Shown piece by piece: positions 10,748 through 20,440 of a DNA stretch of 64,000 bases (positions are counted from its first letter, which is position 1; every line of letters begins with the position of its first letter). The notes beneath the pieces are model-generated. The model did no database searches. It had not been told where the DNA came from and saw only the letters and a program-made list of their open reading frames with translations. The position numbers were made by a program, and so were the translations under genes. Location: contig CAXAMN010021396.1 in NCBI GenBank assembly GCA_963970005.1, positions 1,065,587 through 1,129,586 of the forward strand, read 5' to 3'. The DNA comes from Durusdinium trenchii (lineage: Eukaryota; Sar; Dinophyceae; Suessiales; Symbiodiniaceae).

Positions 10748-11765
10748 CTCATTGGCAGGTGGTGTTCAATTGGCCTGGTGAGCGGCAGGTTGCTTTGGAG
10801 AGCTAAGCGCATCCTTAGCACATGTTTGAGAGCTTCCAAGCCCCCAATCCTTGTTTCAACTTTCCCATGCCCATAGTCTTCGCGACATTGAACAGGCAGG
10901 GCTTGAATGGCCTCCAAGGCCCTTTGTTGTAGGACCATCAGTCTGTTTTGCAAGAGACCCGGCGCTATCTGCTCTGAATGGTCCTGTTCATCTTCATAGA
11001 TCGCATCTGGCGGTATTGCTCTCTTGCCTCCTCCTAGTAAGGCACATTGAGCAGGTGCAGTGGCTGGCACTGAGTCTCGCCTACAGCAGGTCCAGGTTGC
11101 CCTAGCCGCTCCGTGCTCTTCAGACTCGGTGCCCGGTCCACCCCTTGCCTTGCCTTGTCACCTGGAAATTGCTCCTCACGGTCACTCCATCCAGACAGGC
11201 TATCCTCCAGCTTCTGTGGGCCACAGGCGGTGTCTGGAAACATAGTGTGACCATCTCGGGGTTCTCCGTCCTCTGCTGACCTTTTAGCCAACATCATCGT
11301 ATCTGTTTCTGCAGTTGCCTGCAGGTCCATCACTCCATCCGCTGCTGACTCCACGCGGTCAAAAGCTGAACTACCGGATGAAGCAACAGCTCGTGCAAAA
11401 GTGTCATCCACACCATATTCAATGAAATGCCAACTCTGCTCTGCATTGGAATTGAAAGGTGTGTCCCAACAACATTCATGACCAACATACGGCTGCCATC
11501 CTTGAAAAGGTGCCGAATCAGACAATGAATCACAAAGCACTTCATGACCACTGCCGTCACAAGAAAACTCAGCATGGTTGCTTGTTTCCCCACAAGGTGC
11601 CATGCCAGCCCTATCAACCCACACATTCAAACACTCCCAAAGGTTTGAAGTTTGCTCCCCGATGCAATCACTGTGCATGTACTGTGTCGGTGCCACAGAA
11701 AGCAATGACCCCAAATCAACTTGCTGCTGTGGCCTCCTCATTTTCTCTTCTCCCAAATCCAGCAT
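10729..11765 (-). pseudogene. L1 ORF2 N-terminal linker
   Basis: ORF2 opens with ATG at 11765, 16 bases after the ORF1 stop. It encodes low-complexity acidic and Ser-rich sequence, then a helical block (MVLQQRALEAIQALP to GLEALKHVLRMRLALQ) shared with L2. A frameshift around 11040-11070 splits it, and another separates it from the USP domain. Because L1 and L2 are out of frame by different amounts at that second point, the ancestor probably had one continuous ORF2. Confidence 0.6.
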
Positions 11766-11781
11766 TGGCCGCCCTGCAGGG

Positions 11782-12645
11782 TTACCCTGACGGCTGGCCC
11801 TCTCCCTTCTTGCGGCGCTTCATCATGTTCTCAGATAACTGCCGTTCAAGATCTGTCTTTTGGGAGTCTGTGTGCAAAATCCCAACCTGAGCCAATGCCT
11901 TGAGCACGTGCTCATTCACATCTGCGTCTACAGAAAACTCATTGCCCTCAGTGGTGGCCTCTGCCGTCTCTTCCTTGAGCAACTTGGCATAAGCCTCAGA
12001 TTGCGCTGACAACTGCTGCTGTTCCTTGTCGATCTGCTCTTGGACCGTCTTCAACTCATCCAGCAGGAGCTTATATATTGCTCCTTAGCATTGTCCACAC
12101 GCTTCTGAAGCCCAGCCTTCCGATTGGAAAGCTGTCGAAGCCCACCCACGGTTGCCTTCAATTTCGTGGTCACGTCCTTGGGCTCTTGCTTTGCCGGAGT
12201 CAACAGGTTCTCAACCGCCTCTTTGGAGGTGGGCCTTCAGAACACTTTCCAAGGACTGCAGCTCAGGTTCCGGGGCATAGTCTATACCCACCGACTGTAG
12301 GGCCTTTTGGACATCAGCGGACAGGGAAGCCCAGTTCTTCTTCAACAGGTCCTTCTTCAACAGGTCATCCACTGGATGCTTTGCCAGCCTTTTGTCTTTG
12401 CCTCCAAGGCCTGGCGGTGCCTCCACTCGTCTGGCTCGGTCCCTGCGAGGCCGTGGGGATCCAGTCTTGGCCACATTGGTCTTGGCCTGTCTGCTGGGCC
12501 ATTGGGTGCCGCAGTGGTCACAACACCACCGAGTGTCTGAGACTCTGTCCGCCCAGATCCATGAGCCCTCACATCCATTGCAAACATAGTAGGTCCGCTT
12601 TGACCTTAGCTTCCTGAAGCCATCCCAAGCAGGACCAGGCATCAT
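11782..12645 (-). pseudogene. L1 ORF1, zinc ribbon and coiled coil
   Basis: Frameshifted near 12060-12210. The N-terminal part has YYVCNGCEGSWIWADR then WCCDHCG, a four-Cys zinc ribbon followed by a basic stretch. The second part is a coiled coil (QIDKEQQQLSAQSEAYAKLL) ending in a basic cluster (MKRRKKGEGQPSG) and a stop that is conserved in position in L2. By analogy to LINE ORF1 proteins it probably binds element RNA. This is inferred from composition, not from a recognised family. Confidence 0.7.
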
Positions 12646-12762
12646 CCAGGAACAAACAGGTACTTGCCTTTGCTCTGGCTGTAGGGACCTTGTCGTCGAT
12701 GAACACCTCGATCACGGGCAAAGCACCAACGCCCTCGATGTGCTCAGTGAGGGTCGATCCGG

Positions 12763-12818
12763 CTTGAGCCACCTGGGTAACTCTTGAGCCGAAACTTGAG
12801 CCAAAATGGCTTGAGCCA
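12763..12818 (-). other. Stacked spliced-leader relics at L1 5' end
   Basis: Read on the minus strand from 12818: TGGCTCAAG, then CCATTTTGGCTCAAG (12809-12795), then TTTCGGCTCAAG (12794-12783), and after 11 bases another TGGCTCAAG (12771-12763). The 15-mer is the exact 3' portion of the DinoSL after its internal AG, the relic expected when an already trans-spliced cDNA is re-spliced. Three to four stacked relics imply repeated rounds of trans-splicing and reinsertion in the L1 lineage. Confidence 0.9.
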
Positions 12819-12843
12819 CTCTTTCTCTTTCTCTTTCTCTTTC
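12819..12843. repeat. GAAAGA microsatellite between L1 and L2
   Basis: A 25-base CTTTCT (plus-strand) run separates the L2 poly(A) from the L1 leader relics. It is the same hexamer that flanks the pair on the outside. Confidence 0.85.
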
Positions 12844-12998
12844 TTTTTTGTTTTTTTTGCTCGGCTCTTTTGCTCCAAGTTCACGAGGAGGTCCACCTCC
12901 GCCATGGCCTCAGGCCAAAAATGGCTAGACTCAAGGATCCTTCGCCTTGGAAGTCTGTCCAAAACTTCAGGTCCCATCAAGGACCACCTTCAAGCCCA

Positions 12999-14108
12999 TC
13001 AGCTATCAGAGCTGGGCCCAAAACGGAGATTTGTTTGCTTCGATCTGCCTTCACACGAGCCAGCCAACCAGCTCTGGCCTCGGCCATGAAGGACTTTCGT
13101 GACTCGATGACAGCGCTGGCATTCAAGCCACTCACCCCTCTTCCACAGGATGTGCTCCGGGTTGACTTTTGTCCGCAGCTCCAGAGTTGGCAGATCAAGC
13201 GGCCCATAGTCACATGGCGTCTCGCTGAGCCTCTGCACTGCTTCCTTGCTGCTGCGGCTAGAGACCTTCCTCCAGCACCGAGAACACCCAAAGGAGCTGG
13301 GTCTGCTGAACCACCGATGCCCCGCTTGGCTCTCATCCAAAGCCTCAGTGGCTTCCACAAGATCCATCTTGAGTTGTGAAAGGGTGCGTGTGGTCACCCC
13401 TGTGCAGACAGTGGCTTGCTTCCGGGCAATCTCATCATGAGTTGAACAGCCCTTGATGCGCAGGCCACATTGCTTGCACCTAATGCCATGCCCTTGCAAG
13501 GCCCAGTGGTGTCGCCGTTCTTGAGGTGCTTGCTGCGTCAGCTGACGTAGAATGTCCAATCTCCCCTTGGGTCTGTCAGCCCTGACCCGAAAGGGCGTGG
13601 GCACCGGCTCAAGCTTGCCATGCATGTAGTGCTCCTTGTCAGTGAGGATGTGACTGATGCGCTGAGCCGCCACTTCATAGACCTCTTGGTGCCATTGGTC
13701 ATCAGTGTGCAACTGTTGCACCAGGTCATCAGGGGCAATGCTTTGAGCACGGATCTGAGCACAAAGGGCAACCTCCTGATACTGGAGCCAGGCCCGGTTG
13801 TCACCTCCAGTTTGCTTGAGCATCTTCTTTGGAACATGGACAACCTTCAACCGTTTCCACTCTTCAGCAGGCAGGCTATGCCATAGATCAGGGGCACAAG
13901 TGCCCTTGGCACCTTTCGTGACAGCTGCCCAACCTGCCCTATGTGCCCTATGTGCTATATTGACCTGGCGCCTTCCAAGGGTGGCCTGGAGGAGGAGCCA
14001 GCAACCATAGAACCAGGCCCTGGCTTCAGTAGCTTCTCCCGGCACGACCATAGTACATTTGCCAGTCAACTGCCACGAGCCATGCTCCAACAATGAGGGA
14101 GACCACAT
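12999..14108 (-). pseudogene. L2 ORF2 C-terminal segment
   Basis: About 370 residues: VPGEATEARAWFYGCWLLLQATLG, then a long segment with zinc-binding-like Cys pairs (CKQCGLRIKGC, CSRCWRKV, CQRCHRVTK). It is collinear with 5510-6600 in L1 and ends in a Ser-rich C-terminus. The first 110 residues resemble an RNase H fold in their alternation of strand and helix (TEARAW helix, then KRLKVVHVPKK), but this is tentative because a full DEDD set is not visible. Confidence 0.65.
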
Positions 14109-15990
14109 AGTGACGGAGTCTGACCTCTGTGCAAGTAGCCTTCACACCAATGGCCAGCCGCTGGCTCGGGGTAACACGAACAGGCCACCCATGCGCAAAC
14201 ACCCCATGAGTTTCCAGCGAGTCCATGCCGACAACAGGCCGAAAGGCCTGCGCTTCAATGAGGCCCCGAGACCACAACATCGCGTTCTCATTGGCTCGGA
14301 TGTCTTGCGTCCATGAGGCCGGCAACTCTTGCTCATGATATTGGCATTCCCAAACCAGATGCTTCATGGTCACCGGAGTATGGCACAAAGGGCATATCAC
14401 TCTCTCACCCGCCGTGCGAGTACGTAGGGAGCCTTGTGTCCATGCATCCACAGCAGTTCTAGCAACTCCTTTGAGCTTGCGCATCACTCGGTGGTATATT
14501 GTCCAGTCCGGCCTCCTCATCAGGGGAAAGCAATGTTCCAGCTCCTGTATGCGTCGTGCCCGCTGCATTGTTTGCTCTGCTTTCAGCTGCCTCTGAAGAT
14601 GCTCCCAGGGGTGCCCAATGCACATCTGCTGAGGCGGCATGATGCCCGTAGGTGCTCGCAGCCAGTCATCCAGGTCTTCAGCGTCCCAGCCCATGTCCAT
14701 CAAGTAGGCTTGCAGGGCCGCCATGGGACCTGCCACGACCATCCATGGGTAAGCAGCTGCACGCAATCTCCGCCAGGAGACCCTCCAGGCTGTCCGAAGC
14801 TCTCCTTGTTGGTTGACAGGCCAGGCCTGGACCAGCTGGTGCATGGCCTTCAACTGACGTTCAACAATGGTATCCTTCGGGTCCTGCAGCTTGTGATGCT
14901 GGTCAAACACAATGTCTACACTGCCCCCTTTCTGTAAGCCACCATGCCTGGCCAGTTGATGCCGCAAAGTACGTAGGCGCTGTGGCGCAATGCCCTGAGC
15001 TTCAAGCCCATATCCAGCTGCTGCATGCACTGAAGTCTTCCAGATGCGGACGCGAACTGGTCGTGATCGGAGCTTCAAATGGAGCAGCTTTGTTTGTCGC
15101 CCCTTTCCTTTAAGTAGGCGCTTTTGCTGGGCACCAATCCGACGTCTGCGACCTCCACTAGAACCCAGGCCAAGATCCTTAAGGAGCTCGTGTGCCTGAG
15201 GCTGTTCATCACGCCTGAAAAGACTCAGTGCCCGTTTGCATTCAACTGTTGACGCCAGAAAACCAGTTTTAGTGGTGGAGAGCTGCAGGCCAATGGCTTC
15301 CAAGCCAGTTTTCAACTGCTCATACCCATCTAGGGCTTCCCTGCTGACAACATTAGCATCCATGCCAGTGAAGTCGACAGAAATGTCATCAACCCATACA
15401 TCCACCGAAGCCCTGGGAAACTCTGCAGTGAACTGGTCAATGACCGGGCCCAAGACAAGCTTTGCAATAAGCGGAGCGACCGGGCAGCCCGCCAGGATTC
15501 CTTTGCTGCAATGGACAGGTTTGGAGGTAATCTGTTCCGCCTGAAGCAAGCGTGGTCCAGAGTACACTTCATACACTGCATTGAGAATTGCAGGTGGGAA
15601 ATTAAGCGGTTCCCAGAGGCCAAGCAGCTGCTCCAACTCAACTGAATCATAGAAACACTGCAAGTCCAGGAGCAAGGACACCACATGCCGTCCAGTGGCA
15701 CGCCCAACTTCGCACTTCAACAGGCGCATCAGGGCAACATACAGGACCTGCATGCCTGGCATGCTTCGCTCCCAAGGCAGGCACTGGCCAACAACATTCT
15801 GCCATTGCTTGAGCTTGTCCCATCTAAGTTTGCACCAAGTACGATACAGGACACTGGTCAGGCTGATGGGGCGCTCTATGTCCTCTTTCTTTGGAAGCAA
15901 AACCACCAATGTTGTGCATACTTGATCAGGCAACCGACCTGTTAACTCCCACTGCCGATACATGTTGCTAGCTGATGCCATCAGGCCCAC
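14026..15990 (-). pseudogene. L2 reverse transcriptase core, connection and zinc knuckle
   Basis: A 650-residue frame with RT motif 2/3 (PISLTSVLYRTWCKL), motif A (LLLDLQCFYDSV), motif B (GILAGCPVAPLIAKLVL) and motif C (DVWVDDISVDF, about 15370-15410), then a thumb/connection and a CPLCHTPVTMKHLVWEC CCHC knuckle (about 14344-14395). Both catalytic Asp residues of motif C and the Asp of motif A are kept. The upstream fingers are damaged: the frame before KASGPDGIS ends in a stop and about 50 bases present in L1 are missing. Confidence 0.85.
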
Positions 15991-16037
15991 TAGCTTTCTG
16001 TGGCAGTCCGCTCAGCTTTTTCATCACTTGGTGCGGG

Positions 16038-16643
16038 TCAAGATCTTCCCACTGTCGTGCCTGGACAACATCGCAAGCGCTCTCGCTCCCCAGAGGTTGC
16101 CGGCTTGTCGATCACCTTCCACTTGGCATACCATTGCTGTTCTCGTAACTGCTGTCTGTCCTGCACCGGAACATTGCGGAAAGGCCGCACATGCACTGCA
16201 TCAGGAGCTTTCAAGCACTTGTAGATGCCACTGTGACCTTTCAAAGTTGCTTGTGATAACCATGCCTGATAGTCCTGTGATTGCTGTTGCAGGGCAGCCG
16301 TCTTTGCAAAATCTCGATTAGCCTCAGCTCCTTTCATCAGCAGGCTCAGGGGCATCGACTCTCCTGAGATCAAGGCTTCAAGGGCCTCACGAAAGGCAAC
16401 ATCGCCATGGACATTTTGCCACCTCATCTCCAGATCAGCAGCCTTGGCCTTGAGGTGGGGCATGACGTTGTGGCTCAGCTGTCCTTTGAGTTCAATGTGG
16501 GACAGCAATGACATGAACTGGCCCCAGTAGGCAAGATCCCCTTTCCTCCAAGGTGTAAGGGGCCTGGTCAGAGGCAGCGGCTTGAGTTCAAGGGCCAGAT
16601 ACCACCCTCTTCCACATCGTGGATCATGAAGGTTCTGCAACAC
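16038..16643 (-). pseudogene. L2 ORF2 endonuclease-RT linker
   Basis: About 200 residues, helical and Gln/Ala/Leu-rich, collinear with the middle of the 7980-9542 frame in L1 (GRGWYLALELKPLP, then ERERLR). It connects the endonuclease to the RT and is separated from both by frameshifts. Confidence 0.7.
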
Positions 16644-18328
16644 ATATTGCTCTGCCTGGTGACACCACTCAGCACATTGCAGTTCTTTGGGTCCTTTGGC
16701 GCTGCTGTGATGTCATCCCATTGCTTGGTGACCTGCTGCAATTTGGGCACTGCCGCATATTGTGTCACTTGCGGCAAATGAAGCCTTGGGGCTGAACTGT
16801 CGATGGTGAGCAGCAAACCTGCATGTGGCCTCCAAGGCACATCCCAGTTGACCTTGACGTCAATGAAAGGAGTCAGAGTACGGCTGGCCACAATGTAGTC
16901 AAGCTCTGCTCCATTGATCATGGTAGGTTGGCCCGTGCATACAACTTCCGCCTTCAAGACATTGAGAAGTTGGTGTCCTTGCCATTGGGTGGGTGGCACC
17001 TGAAAATCTCCCACCACCAACCATGGAATGGCCAGCTCACCAAGGAAGGCAGCCAAGTCTCCCAGCACTGCAGCATTTGTAGGGGAGTTAAGGTCTTCAC
17101 CACACTTCAAATAAAGCGAGACCAGGACGACCTCCCAATTGTGACGCTGCAACACATTTGCCAAATACCCATTTCCAGCCTTATCACATTGATGGATCTT
17201 GTAAGCAGCCTGTCCCTCACGACTGCAGAAAAAGTGGCCGCCACTAGCGCCACCCCGCCCAGTTTCATAGGCCTCCAAAGTGGCAAGCTGCCACCGACTC
17301 CGCGCCAATGCTTGAGACGCATTGGCAAGCTGCTTTCCAGCGACATGGGTTTCAACGAGCATTGCAACTTGTATGTCTTGTTGGAGCAACCAGTCACGGG
17401 CTTCTCTGTTCCATTGGGTTACATTGCTGTAGAAAACTTCGATGCCATCACAACTGACCCTGGGCCTCTTGGGTGGCGGTGCAAAGCTGCCAATGGTGTG
17501 CGTCCAAAACTGACTGTGCTCCGCGCGGGAGGCCCAGATCATAACAGCTCCTCGCTGAATGTCCTCAGGGACCTGCTTCCGGGGTTGTGGGCACTCTCCA
17601 TCATCAACCGTCCAAACTGCATCCTCCACTAACATAGCCACATAGTGCCCTGAAGTCAATTGAGCACCCTGATGAGCAATTATGCCCCGAAGAACAAAGG
17701 TGGAATGGCCAGTGTGTCCAGTCAATGTCCGCTGTGGGCACCTGAAGCTCGAAGGTGTGTGCAAGCGGTTGTGATGCTTGACCCACTCCTTGGCAGCGGC
17801 ATCCAGGGAATATCGGCCCACATGGAAAACAATGTGTTCAACCTCATTTGCTAAGCATTGCCCATTGGCCTCATTGGCCCATTCACTCAAAAGCTGTTCA
17901 AAGCTTATGTCATCCCCAGCATCTGCAGGCATCCTGACATAGAGGGGGATCGTGTCAAACTCATGGTCACGCCCACCAAAGTAGGAGAACCAGCTGCCTT
18001 GCAAACCTGTTTGCCCCCACAGTTCCCATAAGTGAACAAGGAATTCGCTGGCATCATGCTGCTGTTGCGGTTGTTCCAGCCTGGCCAGGGCTGGTTGCAG
18101 TTCCGACGCCCAAAAGATGTCCTCAATGACATCCTGCTGCAAAATCTGGAGGCAAAGGTTGGTGGATGTACCCCAAAACTCTTTGGGATTGGGATGGTGT
18201 GCACCCATCCAGCACCACAGCCTCAAAACAGTGTTGGCATAGCAACGATTGCCCGGGTTGCCCAGCGTAAGAGTCAGATTGGCCGCCAACAACTCATTGG
18301 CAGGGGGGCATGGTAGGTTCCTGCGCAA
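16568..18328 (-). pseudogene. L2 USP-like deubiquitinase fused to EEP endonuclease
   Basis: An uninterrupted 586-residue frame. USP/C19 part (about 17540-18300): NPGNRCYANTVLRLW Cys box (Cys codon 18242-18244), QQHDASEFL box, TSGHYVAML His box and WTVDDGEC Asp. EEP/APE part (about 16760-17470): VAMLVETHV (metal Glu), VVSLYLKCGED-like strand (here VLVSLYLKC), VVGDFQVPP (Asp), GAELDYIVAS (Asp) and RPHAGLLL (His). Both active sites look complete. The endonuclease would nick target DNA; the USP domain could remove ubiquitin from element or host proteins. The role is inference; the fusion itself is seen in both copies. Confidence 0.88.
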
Positions 18329-19181
18329 CCAATTGCGTCAAGGGCAGGCTATGCTGAAGAGCAAGGCGCATTTTGAGCACATGCTTTAGAGCCTCCAGGC
18401 CCCAAACCCTTGTCTCAACTTTGCCAAAACCAAGATCATCTCTGCAATCCGCTGGCAGCGCTTGAATGGCCTCCATGGCTCTTTGCTGCAATACCACCAT
18501 ACGGTCTTGGAGATGCCCCGGAGTCACTGGCTGCTCAGGGACTTGGCCAGCTTGCATCACGTCCTCAGAGGTGAAATCAGCACCTCGTTTGCCTCCACCA
18601 AGGAGGGCGCATTGTGCAGTCAGGTGCTGAGGGTGCATCTGGGTCCCGCCTACAGCAGGCCTGGGCACGCCCAGCCGCTCAGACAAAGAAGCACTCGGTG
18701 CCCATTGCTCCCCCAGCTCCCGACCTACTGCATCCATTTCGATCTGCAGTGTGGCTTCCATCTTTGCAGAAGCCGCAGCTTCATTGCCATTGCCACTGGA
18801 CATTGCCGACATGGAACGCCCTGGCTCTAAAGCAGTGGAGATGTCTGGATCAACACCCATGTCAATGGCAAAAACATTCTCACCAAAATGATCCACAAAT
18901 GGATTGTCAAAATACCTGTCACTACCAACATACGGCTGCATGCTGCCAAGCCAACAGGTCGAGTCCAACTTGTCATGCTCATCACTCCCACATGCAAAGA
19001 GATCACGTTCACAACCATGCAATGCTGAACCCCTTGCACAGTGTACAGTTGCAGCGTGTCTCCAAATTGTCAAACATTCCCTGGCGTTTGGCTCATCCCC
19101 AAATTGTTTCAAACCATCTTCTAACAAGCTGCCTGGCCAACAGGACCCCATCACTGTTGATGCAGCAACCCATTTTCTCAT
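18294..19181 (-). pseudogene. L2 ORF2 N-terminal linker
   Basis: ATG at 19181, 26 bases after the ORF1 stop. About 295 residues of Ser/Glu/Ala-rich low-complexity sequence, ending in the conserved helical block (MVVLQQRAMEAIQALP to GLEALKHVLKMRLALQ). It overlaps the start of the USP frame by about 35 bases. The offset is +1 here and -1 in L1, so an in-frame fusion in the ancestor is more likely than programmed frameshifting. Confidence 0.6.
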
Positions 19182-19206
19182 GCCATCACACAAATCATCA
19201 GTACTG

Positions 19207-20076
19207 TTACCCACTCTGTGGGAGATCACCAGTCTTGCGGCGCTTTGCCAAGGTTTCAGCAAGGTTACGTTCCAGCTCTTTCTGCTGGTCAGCATTGAAA
19301 ATAATGCCCGCCTGACCAATGGCCTTCAAGACATGCTCAGTAGTGTCAGGGTCAATGACGTGCTCCTTGTCCTCCGGAGTGCCAGGAATGGCCTCTTCTT
19401 TCAACTGCTTGGCATAAGCTTCCGACTGGCTGCCCAACTGCTTGTGCTCCCGATCAATGGCGTTTTGCACGCCTTTGAGCTCTTCAAGAAGCACTTTGTA
19501 TTGCTCTTTGGCATTGTCCACTTTTCTCTGCAAAGCCTGCTTCTTTTGTGAAAGCTGGCACAGTTCGCCCACCGTGGCCTTTAGTTGGCCAGTGACATCC
19601 ACCTGTGCTGCAGGGGCCGGTTGAAGTAGGCCTTCAACAGCGGAGCGAACTTCAGAAGGAAGGGCCTCAAGATGAGCCCTGAGGACTTCTTCAAGAGGCT
19701 GCAACTCAGGCTCCGGGGTGTAGTCAATGCCAACTCCTTTAAGGGTTTCTTGCACCTCTTTGGTCAGTGTGCTCCAACCTTTTCTGAGCGCACTCTCAGC
19801 CACTGACTCTGGCTGCCGGCCTCCCAGGCCCGGCGGCTTGTCCACTAGGACAGTGCGATCTCTTCGAGGTCGATCTCGTCTAGGGCGAGGAGAGTGCTTG
19901 TTTGTCGGACGGCTCTTGACCTTGTCATTCGGCCACTGCTGGCCACAGTGGTCACAACACCATCTGGTGCTGGAGACTCGATCTGCCCAGATCCATGAGC
20001 CGGTGCACCCATCGCAAACATAATAGGTCCTTCTCGGTCGGACCTTGTTGAATCCATCCCAGGAGCTCCCATGCAT
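19207..20076 (-). CDS. L2 ORF1, zinc ribbon and coiled-coil protein
   Basis: A complete 289-codon frame starting MHGSSWDGF. Residues 18-47 form a four-Cys zinc ribbon (YYVCDGCTGSWIWADR, WCCDHCGQQW); residues 50-80 are Arg/Pro-rich; residues 150-270 are a coiled coil with a KRRK terminus. The stop (QSG then TAA) is at the same place as in L1, so it is the true ORF1 end. An upstream overlapping frame (LPVI to DAWELLGW, about 20050-20185) is also conserved in L1, so translation may begin further 5' with a shift. Expected role: RNA-binding protein of the element RNP. Confidence 0.7.
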   Translation of the reverse strand: MHGSSWDGFNKVRPRRTYYVCDGCTGSWIWADRVSSTRWCCDHCGQQWPNDKVKSRPTNKHSPRPRRDRPRRDRTVLVDKPPGLGGRQPESVAESALRKGWSTLTKEVQETLKGVGIDYTPEPELQPLEEVLRAHLEALPSEVRSAVEGLLQPAPAAQVDVTGQLKATVGELCQLSQKKQALQRKVDNAKEQYKVLLEELKGVQNAIDREHKQLGSQSEAYAKQLKEEAIPGTPEDKEHVIDPDTTEHVLKAIGQAGIIFNADQQKELERNLAETLAKRRKTGDLPQSG

Positions 20077-20193
20077 CTTGCAAGGACAAACAGGTATGTG
20101 CCCTTCTCCTCGAGGTAGGGTGCTTATTCTCGGTGTGCTCCGCTATCACGGGCAATGGACCAAAGCCCTCGAGGTTGTCAATCACAGCTCGCG

Positions 20194-20228
20194 TTTGAGC
20201 CGAAATCTTGAGCCAAAATGGCTACGGC
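20194..20228 (-). other. Complete DinoSL spliced leader plus relic at L2 5' end
   Basis: Positions 20228-20207 on the minus strand read G then CCGTAGCCATTTTGGCTCAAG, an exact match to the 22-nt dinoflagellate spliced leader (first base D = A/G/T). It is followed directly by ATTTCGGCTCAAA (20206-20194), a two-mismatch relic of an older leader. It marks the exact 5' end of the L2 transcript and shows that a trans-spliced mRNA was reverse transcribed to full length. Confidence 0.95.
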
Positions 20229-20263
20229 TCTTTCTCTTTCTCTTTCTCTTTCTCTTTCTCTTT

Positions 20264-20317
<54 letters not shown>

Positions 20318-20365
20318 TTGTCTATCTATCTATCTATCTGTCTTTCTGTCTGTCTGTCTGTCTGT

Positions 20366-20398
<33 letters not shown>

Positions 20399-20440
20399 TG
20401 TCTGTCTGTCTGTCTGTCTGTCTTTCTCTCATTCTCTTCT
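20229..20440. repeat. Compound tetranucleotide/hexanucleotide microsatellite
   Basis: Plus strand, in order: CTTTCT repeats, CT repeats, CTAT repeats, CTGT repeats, CCTG repeats and CTGT repeats again. Neighbouring arrays differ by single substitutions within the unit, as expected if point mutations spread by slippage. Confidence 0.95.

Larger units (their letters stand above)
5363..12818 (-). mobile_element. LINE copy L1 with USP, endonuclease and RT (decayed)
   Basis: This is a full-length but frameshifted non-LTR retrotransposon on the minus strand. It starts with stacked spliced-leader relics (12818 downward) and ends in an A run (5363-5374). Order: ORF1 (zinc ribbon, coiled coil), ORF2 N-terminal linker, USP/C19-like domain, EEP endonuclease, RT, zinc knuckle, and a Cys-rich tail. 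It is collinear with L2 at the protein level throughout. Frameshifts interrupt ORF1, the linker, the endonuclease (at the GDF motif) and the RT, so it is not autonomous. Just before the tail, a segment with two small hairpins (GGCCTGAGGCC and GGAGGTGGACCTCC) is nearly identical to that of L2. Confidence 0.85.
12844..20228 (-). mobile_element. LINE copy L2 with USP, endonuclease and RT (decayed)
   Basis: Second copy of the same family, minus strand, from the complete spliced leader at 20228-20207 to an A-rich tail at 12858-12844. It has the same domain order as L1. ORF1 is intact, the USP and endonuclease are in one uninterrupted frame, and the RT palm is intact. Frameshifts near 16680, 16070 and 14050-14100 and a short deletion in the RT fingers make it non-autonomous. 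L1 and L2 differ at most amino-acid stretches by conservative changes, so they are separate insertions of diverged family members, not a recent tandem duplication. Confidence 0.88.

Noticed and set aside
9482-18328. USP domain as a host deubiquitinase gene
   Set aside because: It lies in the same frame as the LINE endonuclease in L2 and at the same place in two separate LINE copies.
5363-20228. L1 and L2 as a recent tandem duplication of one element
   Set aside because: They differ by many amino-acid changes, by separate indels and frameshifts and by different leader-relic arrays, so they are independent insertions.
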